In this document: positions 42,880 to 51,527 of the stretch, piece by piece
Layout of the letters: each line of letters opens with the position of its first letter
Numbering within the stretch: position 1 is the first letter of the stretch
NCBI RefSeq assembly: GCF_014195485.1
Contig: NZ_JACIBU010000001.1
Coordinates: 3,782,001 to 3,846,000, forward strand
Direction of reading: 5' to 3'
Origin: Modestobacter versicolor
GTDB lineage: Bacteria; Actinomycetota; Actinomycetes; Mycobacteriales; Geodermatophilaceae
DNA length: 64,000 bases
The notes under the pieces: model-generated
What the model saw: only the letters and a program-made list of their open reading frames with translations
What the model was told of the DNA's origin: nothing
Database searches by the model: none
Translations under genes and position numbers: made by a program

Positions 42880-44513
42880 CCACGACGGCCCCGCCGCGGC
42901 CGGCGGCCCCGGCCACCCCGCCGTCCCCGCCCTCGCCCGGCCGCCGGGTGCTCGCCCGGCTGCTCCGCTGGTGGCGGCAGCTCACCGCGATGCGCACCGC
43001 GCTGGTGCTGCTGTTCCTGCTGGCCGTGGCCGCCATCCCGGGCTCGCTGCTGCCGCAGCGCTCGCTGTCGCAGAACAGCGTCAACCGGTACTTCCAGGAC
43101 AACCCGACGCTGGCGGAGTGGCTGGACCGGTTCTACCTGTTCGACGTCTTCAGCTCGCCGTGGTTCGCCGCGATCTACCTGCTGCTGTTCATCTCGCTGA
43201 TCGGCTGCGTCGTCCCGCGGGCGATCGAACACGGCCGCACCCTGTTCACCCCGCCGCCGACCGCGCCGCGGCACCTGCACCGGCTGCCGGAGCACGCCGA
43301 GCTGCCCACCACGCTGCCGGGCACCGGCGCGCTGGACGTGGTGGAGGAGGAGCTGCGGGTCCGCCGCTTCCGGGTGGTGCGCCGCGAGGGGCGGTCCGGG
43401 CCGGAGGTCTCGGCGGAGAAGGGCTACCTGCGGGAGACCGGGAACGTGCTGTTCCACCTCTCCCTGCTGGCGCTCCTGCTGGGGCTGGCCGGCGGCAAGA
43501 TGTGGGGCTACGAGGGCAGCATCCTGGTCACCGAGGGCCAGGGGTTCTGCAACTCGTTCCAGCAGTACGACACCTACTCCTCGGGCCCGCTGGTCGACAG
43601 CAGCGGCCTGTCGCCGCTGTGCGTGGACCTCGACGACTTCCAGGCGCAGTACGAGGACGACCTCACCGCCTCCTCCTACACCGCCGACATCAGCTACCAG
43701 CTGGACGGCGGCGACCCGGTCGGGACGACGATCGGGGTCAACGACCCGCTGCGCATCGACGGCGAGCGGGTCTACGTGACCGGCCACGGCTACAGCCCCG
43801 AGTTCAGCCTCACGCTGCCCGACGGGACGTCGTTCACCGACCTGTCCGCGCCGTTCCTCCCCGCCGACCAGGGCACGCTGGCCAGCCAGGGCGTGCTCAA
43901 GGTGCCCGACCTCGGCGCCGGCTCGACCGACCAGCTGGCGATCGAGGGCTTCTTCGCCCCCACCGGCGTGACCCAGGGCGCGGGGATCCTCACCTCGGTC
44001 GACCCGCGGCCGCTGGACCCGCAGGTCGCGATCGTCGTCTACACCGGCTACCTGGGCCTGGACTCCGGGCTGCCGCAGTCGGTGTACTCCCTGGACCAGA
44101 CCCAGATCGACCGCGGCCTGCTGACCGAGCAGGCGTCGGGCAACCTGGCGGTGGGGGAGTCGCTGACGCTGCCCGACGGCACGGTGGTCACCTTCAGCGG
44201 CTACCAGGAGTTCGCGGCGCTGCAGCTGTCGCACGACCCCGGCCAGCTCTGGGTGCTGGCGGCCTCGATCGCCGTGCTGCTCGGCCTGGTCGGCATGCTG
44301 CTGGTGCGCCGGGAGCGGGTCTTCGCCCGTGTCGGCCCCGCCCCCGACGGCGGGGGTACCGTGCTGTCGATCGGCTCGTTGACCCGCGGCAGCGCCGACA
44401 CCGGGCCCCGCTTCACCGCACTGACCGACGACGTCCGGGCGGCCCTGGCCGCCCGTGCTCCCGCGCCTCCCGGCGCCGCACCCACCGCCCACGAGGAGGC
44501 ACCGCCGTCGTGA
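42876..44513 (+). CDS. resB: Cytochrome c biogenesis protein ResB
   Basis: A 545-residue membrane protein. After a Pro-rich start, membrane segments occur at about residues 38-58, 100-118 and 195-215 and near 460-480, with a large extracytoplasmic domain between. MRTALVLLFLLAVAAIPGSLLPQ and RYFQDNP are typical. With CcsB it forms the system II cytochrome c synthetase. GTG 42876 has RBS GAGGAG 5 bases upstream. Confidence 0.92.
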   Translation: MTTTAPPRPAAPATPPSPPSPGRRVLARLLRWWRQLTAMRTALVLLFLLAVAAIPGSLLPQRSLSQNSVNRYFQDNPTLAEWLDRFYLFDVFSSPWFAAIYLLLFISLIGCVVPRAIEHGRTLFTPPPTAPRHLHRLPEHAELPTTLPGTGALDVVEEELRVRRFRVVRREGRSGPEVSAEKGYLRETGNVLFHLSLLALLLGLAGGKMWGYEGSILVTEGQGFCNSFQQYDTYSSGPLVDSSGLSPLCVDLDDFQAQYEDDLTASSYTADISYQLDGGDPVGTTIGVNDPLRIDGERVYVTGHGYSPEFSLTLPDGTSFTDLSAPFLPADQGTLASQGVLKVPDLGAGSTDQLAIEGFFAPTGVTQGAGILTSVDPRPLDPQVAIVVYTGYLGLDSGLPQSVYSLDQTQIDRGLLTEQASGNLAVGESLTLPDGTVVTFSGYQEFAALQLSHDPGQLWVLAASIAVLLGLVGMLLVRRERVFARVGPAPDGGGTVLSIGSLTRGSADTGPRFTALTDDVRAALAARAPAPPGAAPTAHEEAPPS

Positions 44514-45493
44514 TCGACGAGTCGCTCGCCCGGTTGTCCGACACGTTCTTCACCGTCACGGTGGTCGTCTACTCGCTGGCCGTGGTGGCGTTCTGCGCCG
44601 AGCTGGCCTTCGGCCGGCCCGCCCGCGACCGGCAGCTGGTCGCCGCGGGGGCCGGCACCCCGGCCGCCGGCGCGCCCACCGGCGGTGCGACCTCCGCCGT
44701 CGACCCGGCTGCCGACGAGCCGGCCCGCGCCCGGCGGCTGGGCACCGTCGCCATGCTGCTCACCGGCCTCGGGCTGCTCACCCACGCCGCCGTCGTCGTC
44801 ACCCGTGGGCTCGCCGCCGACCGGCTGCCCTGGGGCAACATGTACGAGTTCACGACCGTCGTCGTGCTCGTCGCGGTCGTCGCCTACACCGCGCTGGCCG
44901 TCCGGGCCCCGGAGCTGCGGCACATCGGGCTGTTCGTCATGGGCCCGGTCGTGGTCTCCATGGCGCTGATCCGGATGGTCCTCTACGTCGAGGCCGGGCC
45001 GCTGGTCGCCGCCCTGCGGTCGTGGTGGCTCGCGGTGCACGTCACGACCGCGACGCTCGGCTTCGGCATCTTCTTCGTCAGCGGCATCGTCAGCGTGCTG
45101 TACCTGGTGCGCAGCCGCCGCGAGGAGCGGGCCGCCGCCGAGGGCCCGCTGCCGCCCTCGCTGCTGGACCGGCTGCCCTCGGCCGCCGCGCTGGACCGCA
45201 CCGCGCACCGCACCGCCGTCTTCGGCTTCCCGATCTGGACCTTCGCGGTCATCGCCGGCGCCATCTGGGCGGAGAGCGCCTGGGGCCGGTTCTGGGGCTG
45301 GGACCCCAAGGAGACCTGGGCCTTCATCGCCTGGGTCGTCTACGCCGCCTACCTGCACGCCCGCACCACCTCGGGCTGGCGGGGCCGCCCGTCGGCGTGG
45401 GTCAACGTGGTCGGGCTCGCGGTGATGGTCTTCAACCTGCTGTACGTGAACTTCGTGTCCACCGGCCTGCACAGCTACGGCGGCGTCAGCTGA
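44510..45493 (+). CDS. ccsB: Cytochrome c biogenesis protein CcsB/CcsA
   Basis: A 327-residue membrane protein with about eight hydrophobic segments. The heme-handling WWD motif appears as WGRFWGWDPKETWAF, with conserved histidines in WWLAVHVTTATLG and LHARTTSGWRG. It exports heme and ligates it to apocytochrome c together with ResB. GTGA overlap with resB. Confidence 0.94.
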   Translation: MIDESLARLSDTFFTVTVVVYSLAVVAFCAELAFGRPARDRQLVAAGAGTPAAGAPTGGATSAVDPAADEPARARRLGTVAMLLTGLGLLTHAAVVVTRGLAADRLPWGNMYEFTTVVVLVAVVAYTALAVRAPELRHIGLFVMGPVVVSMALIRMVLYVEAGPLVAALRSWWLAVHVTTATLGFGIFFVSGIVSVLYLVRSRREERAAAEGPLPPSLLDRLPSAAALDRTAHRTAVFGFPIWTFAVIAGAIWAESAWGRFWGWDPKETWAFIAWVVYAAYLHARTTSGWRGRPSAWVNVVGLAVMVFNLLYVNFVSTGLHSYGGVS

Positions 45494-45620
45494 CGTCGTC
45501 CCGGTGAGGCGAAGCCCTCACTCTGAGTCACGATCGGGTGAAACGAGACCGCTCGGTACCCAACGTTCCTCCCGCGAGCCCGGTGACCATGGCATCCTGA
45601 GCGCATGACTCAGCGCGGCG

Positions 45621-45968
45621 GTGGTCACCGTGGGTAGGCACGCGGCTGGTGACGGCACGGCCGTCGACCCGATCGTGGCGGCGGCGCTGGACCAGCGCCC
45701 GGCCGCAGCGGCGCCCGGTCCCCCGCGGCACGCGGAGGGCTCCCGGCAGGCGCTGCGCGCGACCGGCAGCGAGGGCGGTCTCGGCTGGCCGGGCGACCCG
45801 GCCGACGGCACGGGGCTCGGCTGGCCCGCCGAGCAGCTCGCCGCTGCGCCGGCGGCCGTGACCCTGGTGCCCGACGCCGGGCCCGGCGAGGCGCCCGCGC
45901 GGCGCCGCGCGGGCTGGCGCCGGCTCTTCGGCGGCGGCTCCACGACCGGCAGCAGCAGCGCCGCGTAG
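45621..45968 (+). CDS. Hypothetical protein with GLGWP repeats
   Basis: A 115-residue low-complexity protein. It has two GLGWP units about 17 residues apart and a C-terminus GWRRLFGGGSTTGSSSAA. No family recognised. Start uncertain: GTG 45621 or 45630, neither with an RBS. An ATG at 45605, preceded by CATCCT as at leaderless genes here, opens an 10-codon frame that overlaps this start. Codon third positions are G/C-rich as in real genes, and a long terminator follows. Confidence 0.5.
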   Translation: MVTVGRHAAGDGTAVDPIVAAALDQRPAAAAPGPPRHAEGSRQALRATGSEGGLGWPGDPADGTGLGWPAEQLAAAPAAVTLVPDAGPGEAPARRRAGWRRLFGGGSTTGSSSAA

Positions 45969-45987
45969 CGGGGCACGCCGAGAGCCG

Positions 45988-46023
45988 GACGAGCCGTCGA
46001 CCCCGCAGGGTCGACGGCTCGTC
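45988..46023. terminator. Bidirectional hairpin terminator
   Basis: A perfect 16-bp stem (45988-46003, 46008-46023) with a 4-base loop between converging genes. Confidence 0.85.
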
Positions 46024-46048
46024 GGGTCTCAGGCCGGTGGACGGCGGG

Positions 46049-46273
46049 TCAGCTCAGGCTGCCGTCGTCCCGCTTGGTGCGCCGCTCCAGCTCGCGCAGG
46101 AACTCCGGGTCGTCGTCGGGGGCCAGCGGCCGGGTGGGCCGCTGGGTGCGCGGCCGGCGCGGCGGGCGGACGGGCCGCCCGGCGGCCCCCTGCCCCCCGC
46201 CCTGGGCAGCAGCAGCACGCATCACGAGCACGACCACGGCCACCGCGATCAGCATCATCACCAGGAAGACCAT
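46049..46273 (-). CDS. Small single-pass membrane protein
   Basis: A 74-residue protein. An N-terminal membrane segment (MVFLVMMLIAVAVVVLVMRA) is followed by a basic Pro/Arg-rich cytoplasmic tail ending PEFLRELERRTKRDD. Function unknown. It diverges from the AsnC-type gene with a 55-bp gap. Confidence 0.75.
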   Translation of the reverse strand: MVFLVMMLIAVAVVVLVMRAAAAQGGGQGAAGRPVRPPRRPRTQRPTRPLAPDDDPEFLRELERRTKRDDGSLS

Positions 46274-46328
46274 CAGGCCACCCCCCTCGTCGCCACCCAA
46301 TGTACGACCGCGGCGATACTCGGGGGCG

Positions 46329-46841
46329 GTGATCTCGCCCGACCGGGGCCGGATCGGTGTCCCGGGCCCGCGCCCGGGCCTGCACGAGGACCGGAGGGGC
46401 GTCATCGACGCGGTGGACGAGCAGCTGATCAGCCTGCTGCGGGCCAACGGGCGGGCCAGCTACGCCGAGCTCGCGCGGCAGGTCGGGCTGTCGGCTCCCT
46501 CGGTGCACGAGCGGGTGGGGAAGCTCGAGGCGGCCGGGGTGATCACCGGGTACCGGGCGGTCGTCGACCCGGCCGCGGTCGGCCTCGGCGTCACCGCCCT
46601 GGTCGGCGTGATCGAGAGCGACCAGGTCGACGACACCGGGCTGGAGGAGGCGCTGGCGGAGCTGCCGTCGGTGGAGGACTGCTGGCGGGTCGCCGGCAGC
46701 GAGGGGTACGTGCTCAAGGTCCGGGTCCCCGACATCCGGGCACTCGAGGACACCATCAGCGCGTTGAACCGGATCCGGGGCGTCGCGCGCACCCGGACGA
46801 CCGTCGTGCTGTCGACCAAGTGGGAGGGCCGTCGTGGCTGA
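46329..46841 (+). CDS. Lrp/AsnC family transcriptional regulator
   Basis: A 170-residue protein. The HTH is DEQLISLLRANGRASYAELA followed by RQVGLSAPSVHERVGKLEAAG; the RAM ligand domain is VTALVGVIESDQ to TTVVLSTKWE. The GTG at 46329 has GATACT 8 bases upstream and no RBS, so it may be leaderless; the first about 28 residues are variable and a later start is possible. It overlaps the DUF4229 gene by 8 bases. Confidence 0.87.
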   Translation: MISPDRGRIGVPGPRPGLHEDRRGVIDAVDEQLISLLRANGRASYAELARQVGLSAPSVHERVGKLEAAGVITGYRAVVDPAAVGLGVTALVGVIESDQVDDTGLEEALAELPSVEDCWRVAGSEGYVLKVRVPDIRALEDTISALNRIRGVARTRTTVVLSTKWEGRRG

Positions 46842-47145
46842 GCAGACCGGAGCCACCGCAGCAGGGGCGGAGGGGGTCCCGGCCGCGCCGAAGCTGGTCC
46901 CGCTGTTCCTGCTCTACACCGTGGGGCGGCTGGCGATCGCGGCCGCGCTGATCGCGCTGCTCTGGGCGCTGGGCCTGGGCGGCACGCCGGGGTTCCTCTT
47001 CGGCGTCCTGCTGGCCATGCCGGTGTCGTTCCTGGTGCTCGGCCCGGTGCGCACCCGGCTGACCAGCGCCCTGGTGGTGCGCAACGACCGCAAGGAGGCG
47101 CTGCGCGCCCAGCTGCGCGGCACCGACGCCGACGACGCCCGCTAG
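46834..47145 (+). CDS. DUF4229 family membrane protein
   Basis: A 103-residue protein with two adjacent hydrophobic segments (LFLLYTVGRLAIAAALIAL and TPGFLFGVLLAMPVSFLVL) and a basic C-terminal tail. Matches DUF4229, often encoded beside menA in actinobacteria. Its TAG stop shares a CTAG with the convergent menA stop. Confidence 0.82.
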   Translation: MAEQTGATAAGAEGVPAAPKLVPLFLLYTVGRLAIAAALIALLWALGLGGTPGFLFGVLLAMPVSFLVLGPVRTRLTSALVVRNDRKEALRAQLRGTDADDAR

Positions 47146-48011
47146 CTCAGCGCCAGCCCGGCCCCGAGCAGGACGCCGACGGCGAGGGTCAGCTGCCCGG
47201 TGCCCTTCAGCGCGCCGATCAGCACCGGCCCGCGCCCGCCGCTGGTGACCGTGCGCACCGGCGGCAGGGCCAGCGGCAGCGCCAGCAGCCCGAGCAGCGC
47301 CCACGGCCGGGTCACGCCGATGGCCGCGATCACCGCGAACGCGACGACGAGCAGGCCGGCGTAGGCCACCCGGGTGCGGCTCTCGCCGAGCAGCACCGCG
47401 AGCGTCCGCTTGCCGACCGCGGCGTCACCGTGCACGTCGCGCAGGTTGTTGACCACCAGCAGGGCCACCGAGCACAGCCCGATCGGCACGGCGGCGGCGA
47501 AGGCCAGCCCGTCCAGCGTCTCCGTCTGCCCGAACGTCGTCCCGACGACCGCGACCAGCCCGAAGAAGACGAAGACGAACACCTCGCCGAGCGCCCGGTA
47601 GCCGTAGGGGATCGGACCGCCGGTGTAGGTCCAGGCGGCGACGATGCTCACCGCGCCGACCGCGACCAGCCACCAGCTCGACACCGCGGCCAGCGCCAGG
47701 CCGGCCACCGCCGCGACGGCGAAGGCGATCGCCGCGGCCACCAGCACCTGCCGCGGCGTGGCCGCCCCCGAGCCGACCAGCCGCATCGGCCCGACCCGGT
47801 CGGCGTCGGTGCCGCGCTTGCCGTCGGAGTAGTCGTTGGCGTAGTTCACCGCCACCTGCAGGGCGAGCGCGACGACCAGCGCGAGCAGCGCGGGGCCGAG
47901 CCGGAAGCCGTCGAGTGCGGCGGCGACGCCGGTGCCGACGAGCACGGGGGCGAGGGCGGCCGGCAGGGTGCGGGGGCGGGCGCCCTCCAGCCACTCGGCT
48001 GCGGTGGTCAC
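47142..48011 (-). CDS. menA: 1,4-dihydroxy-2-naphthoate polyprenyltransferase
   Basis: A 289-residue UbiA-family membrane protein with about eight to nine segments. The first Asp-rich motif is NYANDYSDGKRGTD, the second NNLRDVHGDAAVGKRTLA. It prenylates DHNA to demethylmenaquinone. GTG start overlaps the menE stop (GTGA). Confidence 0.95.
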   Translation of the reverse strand: MTTAAEWLEGARPRTLPAALAPVLVGTGVAAALDGFRLGPALLALVVALALQVAVNYANDYSDGKRGTDADRVGPMRLVGSGAATPRQVLVAAAIAFAVAAVAGLALAAVSSWWLVAVGAVSIVAAWTYTGGPIPYGYRALGEVFVFVFFGLVAVVGTTFGQTETLDGLAFAAAVPIGLCSVALLVVNNLRDVHGDAAVGKRTLAVLLGESRTRVAYAGLLVVAFAVIAAIGVTRPWALLGLLALPLALPPVRTVTSGGRGPVLIGALKGTGQLTLAVGVLLGAGLALS

Positions 48012-49153
48012 GGGTGTTCTCCCAGGGTGCGCAGGACGGACCGGCGGTCGGGCTTGCCGGTGTGCAGGGTGGGGACGGCGTCGACGAGCGTGAGCGCCCG
48101 CGGGGCCGCGGCGGCGCCCAGCCGGTCGGCGACCCAGGGCCGCAGCTCGGCGAGCTGCGGCACCGCACCGGCCGCGGGGACGACGGCCGCGACGACGCGC
48201 TGCCCCCACTCCGGGTCGGGCAGGCCGGTGACGACGGCGTCGGCGACGGTCGGGTGCTCGCGCAGCGCGGCCTCGACCGCCTGCGGCGAGACGTTCACCC
48301 CACCGCTGATCACCACGTCGTCCAGCCGGCCGTGCACGGTCAGCGTCCCGTCGGGGGCGAGGGAGCCGGCGTCCCGGGTGCGGAACCAGCCGTCGGCGAA
48401 GGCCGCCGCGGTGCCGGCCGGGTCGAGCCGGTACCCGGAGGCCAGCACCGGCCCGGCGAGCTCCACGCCCTCGGTGACCCGCACCCGGACGCCGTCCAGC
48501 GGGACGCCGTCGTACACGCAACCGCCGGCGGTCTCGCTCATCCCGTAGGTGGTGCGCACCCGCACGCCGGCCGCCCGGGCCCGCTCGAGCAGCGCCGGGT
48601 CGGCGGCGGCCCCGCCGACCAGCACGGCGTCGAAGGAGGCCAGCGCCTCGGGCTCGTCGGCCAGCAGCCGGCGCAGCTGGGTGGGCACCAGCGAGGTGTA
48701 GCGGCGGTCGCCGCCGGGCAGCCGGGCGGCCGCCGCGGCCAGCGTCTCGCCGCGGGCCAGCACGGCGGGCTCACGGCCGGCCACCGCGCTGCGCACCAGC
48801 ACCTGCAGCCCGCCGACCGCCGAGGTGGGCAGCGCCAGCAGCCAGCTGCCCGGGCCGCCCAGCCGGTCCAGGGTGGCCGTCGCGGAGGCCCGCAGCGCGG
48901 CGGCGGACAGCAGCACGCCGCGACCCCCGCCGGTCGACCCGGAGGTGACGACGACGAGGTCGGTGCCCGGTTCCAGCGGCTCGTCGGGCCGCAGCACGGC
49001 CCGCGCGGCGTCGGCCGGGCCGCTGCCGGCGGGGAGGACGGCCAGCGGCGCCCCGCCGTCCAGGCTGCGGCGCAGCGCGGGCCAGACGGTGCCCAGCACC
49101 GCCGCGGCGGCCTCGGGGGGCGGCGCGGGCACGAGGGTCAGCTGCCGGGCCAC
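48008..49153 (-). CDS. menE: O-succinylbenzoate-CoA ligase
   Basis: A 381-residue ANL-family enzyme, short as in other actinobacterial MenE. VVTSGSTGGGRGVLLS is the phosphate-binding motif, TTYGMSETAGGCVYDG the adenine motif, and TLHTGKPDRRSVL the C-terminal lysine. It makes OSB-CoA for the MenB reaction; menB is not in the window. Coupled to menA. Confidence 0.94.
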   Translation of the reverse strand: MARQLTLVPAPPPEAAAAVLGTVWPALRRSLDGGAPLAVLPAGSGPADAARAVLRPDEPLEPGTDLVVVTSGSTGGGRGVLLSAAALRASATATLDRLGGPGSWLLALPTSAVGGLQVLVRSAVAGREPAVLARGETLAAAAARLPGGDRRYTSLVPTQLRRLLADEPEALASFDAVLVGGAAADPALLERARAAGVRVRTTYGMSETAGGCVYDGVPLDGVRVRVTEGVELAGPVLASGYRLDPAGTAAAFADGWFRTRDAGSLAPDGTLTVHGRLDDVVISGGVNVSPQAVEAALREHPTVADAVVTGLPDPEWGQRVVAAVVPAAGAVPQLAELRPWVADRLGAAAAPRALTLVDAVPTLHTGKPDRRSVLRTLGEHP

Positions 49154-49190
49154 AAGGGGTCAGGCTACGGCGCCGGGTGCGGGCGCCCGG

Positions 49191-49748
49191 TCAGAAGAGG
49201 TCGGGCACCAGCGCGAGCACGACGAACCGGACCGCCCGGCCCAGCAGGCAGGTGATCACGAAGGCCTGCAGCCGCATCTTCGACGTCCCGGCGTAGAAGG
49301 CGATCGCGAGCAGCGGCGGGATGCCCACCGAGGCGCTGAGCAGCACCACGCCGTGGCCCCAGCGCCCGGACAGCAGCCGGACGCCGGCGGCGTTGACCCG
49401 CTTGAGCCAGCGGCCCACCGGCCGCAGCGCGCGCTTGACCGGCCCGCCCGGCGGCTCCTCGCCGGCCTCCTCGGCGGCGCTGATCTCGGCGGCCTCCTTG
49501 GCGCCGCGGTCGCGCAACCGCTGCAGCCAGCTGGAGCTGGTCGCGCCCCGGGCCGCGGAGAACAGCAGCACCTTGCCGACGGTCTGCCCCACGGCGGCGG
49601 CGACCGCGGAGGCGACCGCGACGGTGGGGGAGCGGGTGACCGCCACGCCGATCACGTAGGCCTCGACCGGCAGGAACGGGGTGACGGCGGAGACCGCACC
49701 GACCACCAGGCCCAGGGCGATGAGGCCGATCGTGCCGGCGTCAGGCAC
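49191..49748 (-). CDS. VTT/DedA-like small membrane protein
   Basis: A 185-residue protein. Hydrophobic segments at about residues 8-35, 43-60 and two near the C-terminus; the pattern TPFLPVEAYVIGVAV and GRWGHGVVLLSASVGIPPLLAIAFYAG is that of the VTT family. A charged loop (EEAGEEPPGG) lies between. Perhaps lipid scrambling or transport; not known. Overlaps the next gene by 8 bases. Confidence 0.75.
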   Translation of the reverse strand: MPDAGTIGLIALGLVVGAVSAVTPFLPVEAYVIGVAVTRSPTVAVASAVAAAVGQTVGKVLLFSAARGATSSSWLQRLRDRGAKEAAEISAAEEAGEEPPGGPVKRALRPVGRWLKRVNAAGVRLLSGRWGHGVVLLSASVGIPPLLAIAFYAGTSKMRLQAFVITCLLGRAVRFVVLALVPDLF

Positions 49749-50433
49749 GGGCGGCGGCGCCCTGGGGCACGTGCGGGGTGTCCTTCGGCACGGTCAGCCG
49801 CAGCACCCGCCCCAGCGACCAGACCTTGATCACCAGCACCGTGGAGGCGGCCACCAGCGCGACCCACTGGTGGTCGGGCAGCACCACCAGCAGGGTGATC
49901 AGCAGGGTGGTGTTGGTGACCTTGGCGACCACGTGCCAGTTGAGCGTGTAGGCCAGCGGGTCGATCAGGTGGAAGTAGTTCGGCGAGAGCACCGGCCAGC
50001 GCATCGGCAGCAGGGTCAGCGGCAGGTCGACGACGACGAACTGGAACAGGAACACCGCGATCGGCCAGGGCGCGTCGACGAACTGCAGGAACACCAGCGC
50101 GCAGCTGACGCAGTTGATCCGGTCGCACACCACGTCGAACACCGCGCCGAACCGGGTCTCCTGGTTCCGCCAGCGGGCGATGTTCCCGTCGGCGGAGTCG
50201 CCGATCCAGTAGACGAGGTAGGCGGCCAGCAGCCACGGCCACGAGTGCTGCACGGCGGCGACGGTGACCAGCGCCAGCGAGGCCAGCGTGCGGAGGACGG
50301 TGACCGCGTTGGCGGCGTTGCGCAGCTGGCGGGGGTCCTCGCAGCCGCAGCCGCGCACGCCGCACCGCGCCGGCAGCCCCGGGCGGCGGGGGCTGAGGTC
50401 GGCGGTGGACCGCGGGGCCGTCTGGTGGGCCAC
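49741..50433 (-). CDS. CDP-alcohol phosphatidyltransferase family protein
   Basis: A 230-residue membrane protein. The catalytic motif DG-x2-AR-x8-G-x3-D-x3-D is complete: DGNIARWRNQ through FGAVFDVVCD. Some six membrane segments. It transfers a phosphatidyl group from CDP-diacylglycerol to an alcohol (glycerophosphate, inositol phosphate or other). A Cys cluster (CGVRGCGC) precedes the first helix. GTG 50433 has RBS GGAGG 5 bases upstream. Confidence 0.87.
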   Translation of the reverse strand: MAHQTAPRSTADLSPRRPGLPARCGVRGCGCEDPRQLRNAANAVTVLRTLASLALVTVAAVQHSWPWLLAAYLVYWIGDSADGNIARWRNQETRFGAVFDVVCDRINCVSCALVFLQFVDAPWPIAVFLFQFVVVDLPLTLLPMRWPVLSPNYFHLIDPLAYTLNWHVVAKVTNTTLLITLLVVLPDHQWVALVAASTVLVIKVWSLGRVLRLTVPKDTPHVPQGAAARA

Positions 50434-50539
50434 GGTGACCTCCGGGGGTTCGGGTGCGCCGGGACGGCGCCGCGTGCACGCTATGGGTTGCTCGGATCGC
50501 ACGCCAGGCTCGGGCCCGAGTGTCCCGCAGCAGCGCGCC

Positions 50540-50545
50540 TAGGCT
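50540..50545 (+). promoter_or_regulatory. -10 element of a leaderless menC promoter
   Basis: TAGGCT ends 7 bases before the menC GTG at 50553, with no RBS. This supports both the promoter and the start choice. Confidence 0.5.
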
Positions 50546-50552
50546 GTCATCC

Positions 50553-51527
50553 GTGCCCCCCGCCGCCCTCGACGACGCCACGACCAGCGCTCCGGCGGCG
50601 CTGGAGGCGCACGTCTGGTCGGTGCCGATGCGCACCCGGTTCCGCGGCATCGACGTCCGCGACGGCGTGCTGGTGCGCGGTCCGGCCGGCTGGGGCGAGT
50701 TCTCCCCGTTCTGGGACTACGACGTCGCGGAGAGCCGGCGCTGGTGGGCGAGCGCGTACGAGGCCGCCGTCCTGGGCTGGCCCGACCCGGTGCGCGGCAG
50801 CGTGCCGGTCAACGTCACGGTGCCCGCGGTCGGCCCGGAGCGGGCGCACGCGATCGTCACGGCGTCGGGCTGCCGCACCGCCAAGGTGAAGGTGGCCGAG
50901 CCGGGGCAGACCGACGCGGAGGAGGAGGCCCGGGTCGAGGCCGTGCGCGCCGCGCTGGGCCCGGGCGGGGGGATCCGGGTCGACGCCAACACCGCCTGGG
51001 ACGTCGACACGGCGGTCCGCCGGATCACCGCGCTGGACCGCTACGACCTGGAGTACGTCGAGCAGCCCTGCGCCACCGTCGAGGAGCTCGCGGCGCTGCG
51101 CCGTCGCATCGACGTCCGGGTCGCCGCCGACGAGGTCGTCCGCCGGGCGCCCGACCCGCGCCGCGTGGCGCTGGCCGAGGCGGCCGACGTCGTCGTGCTC
51201 AAGGTGCAGCCGCTGGGCGGGGTGCGCGCCGCGCTGGAGGTGGCCGAGGCGCACGGGCTGCCGTGCGTCGTCTCCTCGGCGCTGGAGAGCTCCGTGGGGA
51301 TCGCCGCCGGGGTCGCCCTGGCCGCGGCGCTGCCCGAGCTGCCGTTCGCCTGCGGGCTGGCCACCGTGGCGCTGTTCACCGCCGACGTCGCCAGCGCCCC
51401 GCTGCTCCCGGTGGACGGCGCGCTGCCGGTGGCCCGCCCGGTGCCCGACCGGCTCGCCGAGACCGCCGCCGACCCGGACACCGACCGGCGCTGGCGGGCC
51501 CGGCTGGCCGCGGTGCTCGCCGCGTGA
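50553..51527 (+). CDS. menC: O-succinylbenzoate synthase
   Basis: A 324-residue enolase-superfamily enzyme. The K-x-K base is in RTAKVKVAE, metal ligands in RVDANTAWD, EYVEQP and VAADEVV, and the second lysine in VVLKVQPLGG. It dehydrates SHCHC to OSB. GTGA overlap with menD. Confidence 0.92.
   Translation: MPPAALDDATTSAPAALEAHVWSVPMRTRFRGIDVRDGVLVRGPAGWGEFSPFWDYDVAESRRWWASAYEAAVLGWPDPVRGSVPVNVTVPAVGPERAHAIVTASGCRTAKVKVAEPGQTDAEEEARVEAVRAALGPGGGIRVDANTAWDVDTAVRRITALDRYDLEYVEQPCATVEELAALRRRIDVRVAADEVVRRAPDPRRVALAEAADVVVLKVQPLGGVRAALEVAEAHGLPCVVSSALESSVGIAAGVALAAALPELPFACGLATVALFTADVASAPLLPVDGALPVARPVPDRLAETAADPDTDRRWRARLAAVLAA

Noticed and set aside
45518-45976. Minus-strand gene of 152 codons opposite the GLGWP protein
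   Set aside because: Ser/Arg/Pro-rich shadow; the plus-strand frame has better codon third positions and ends at a terminator.
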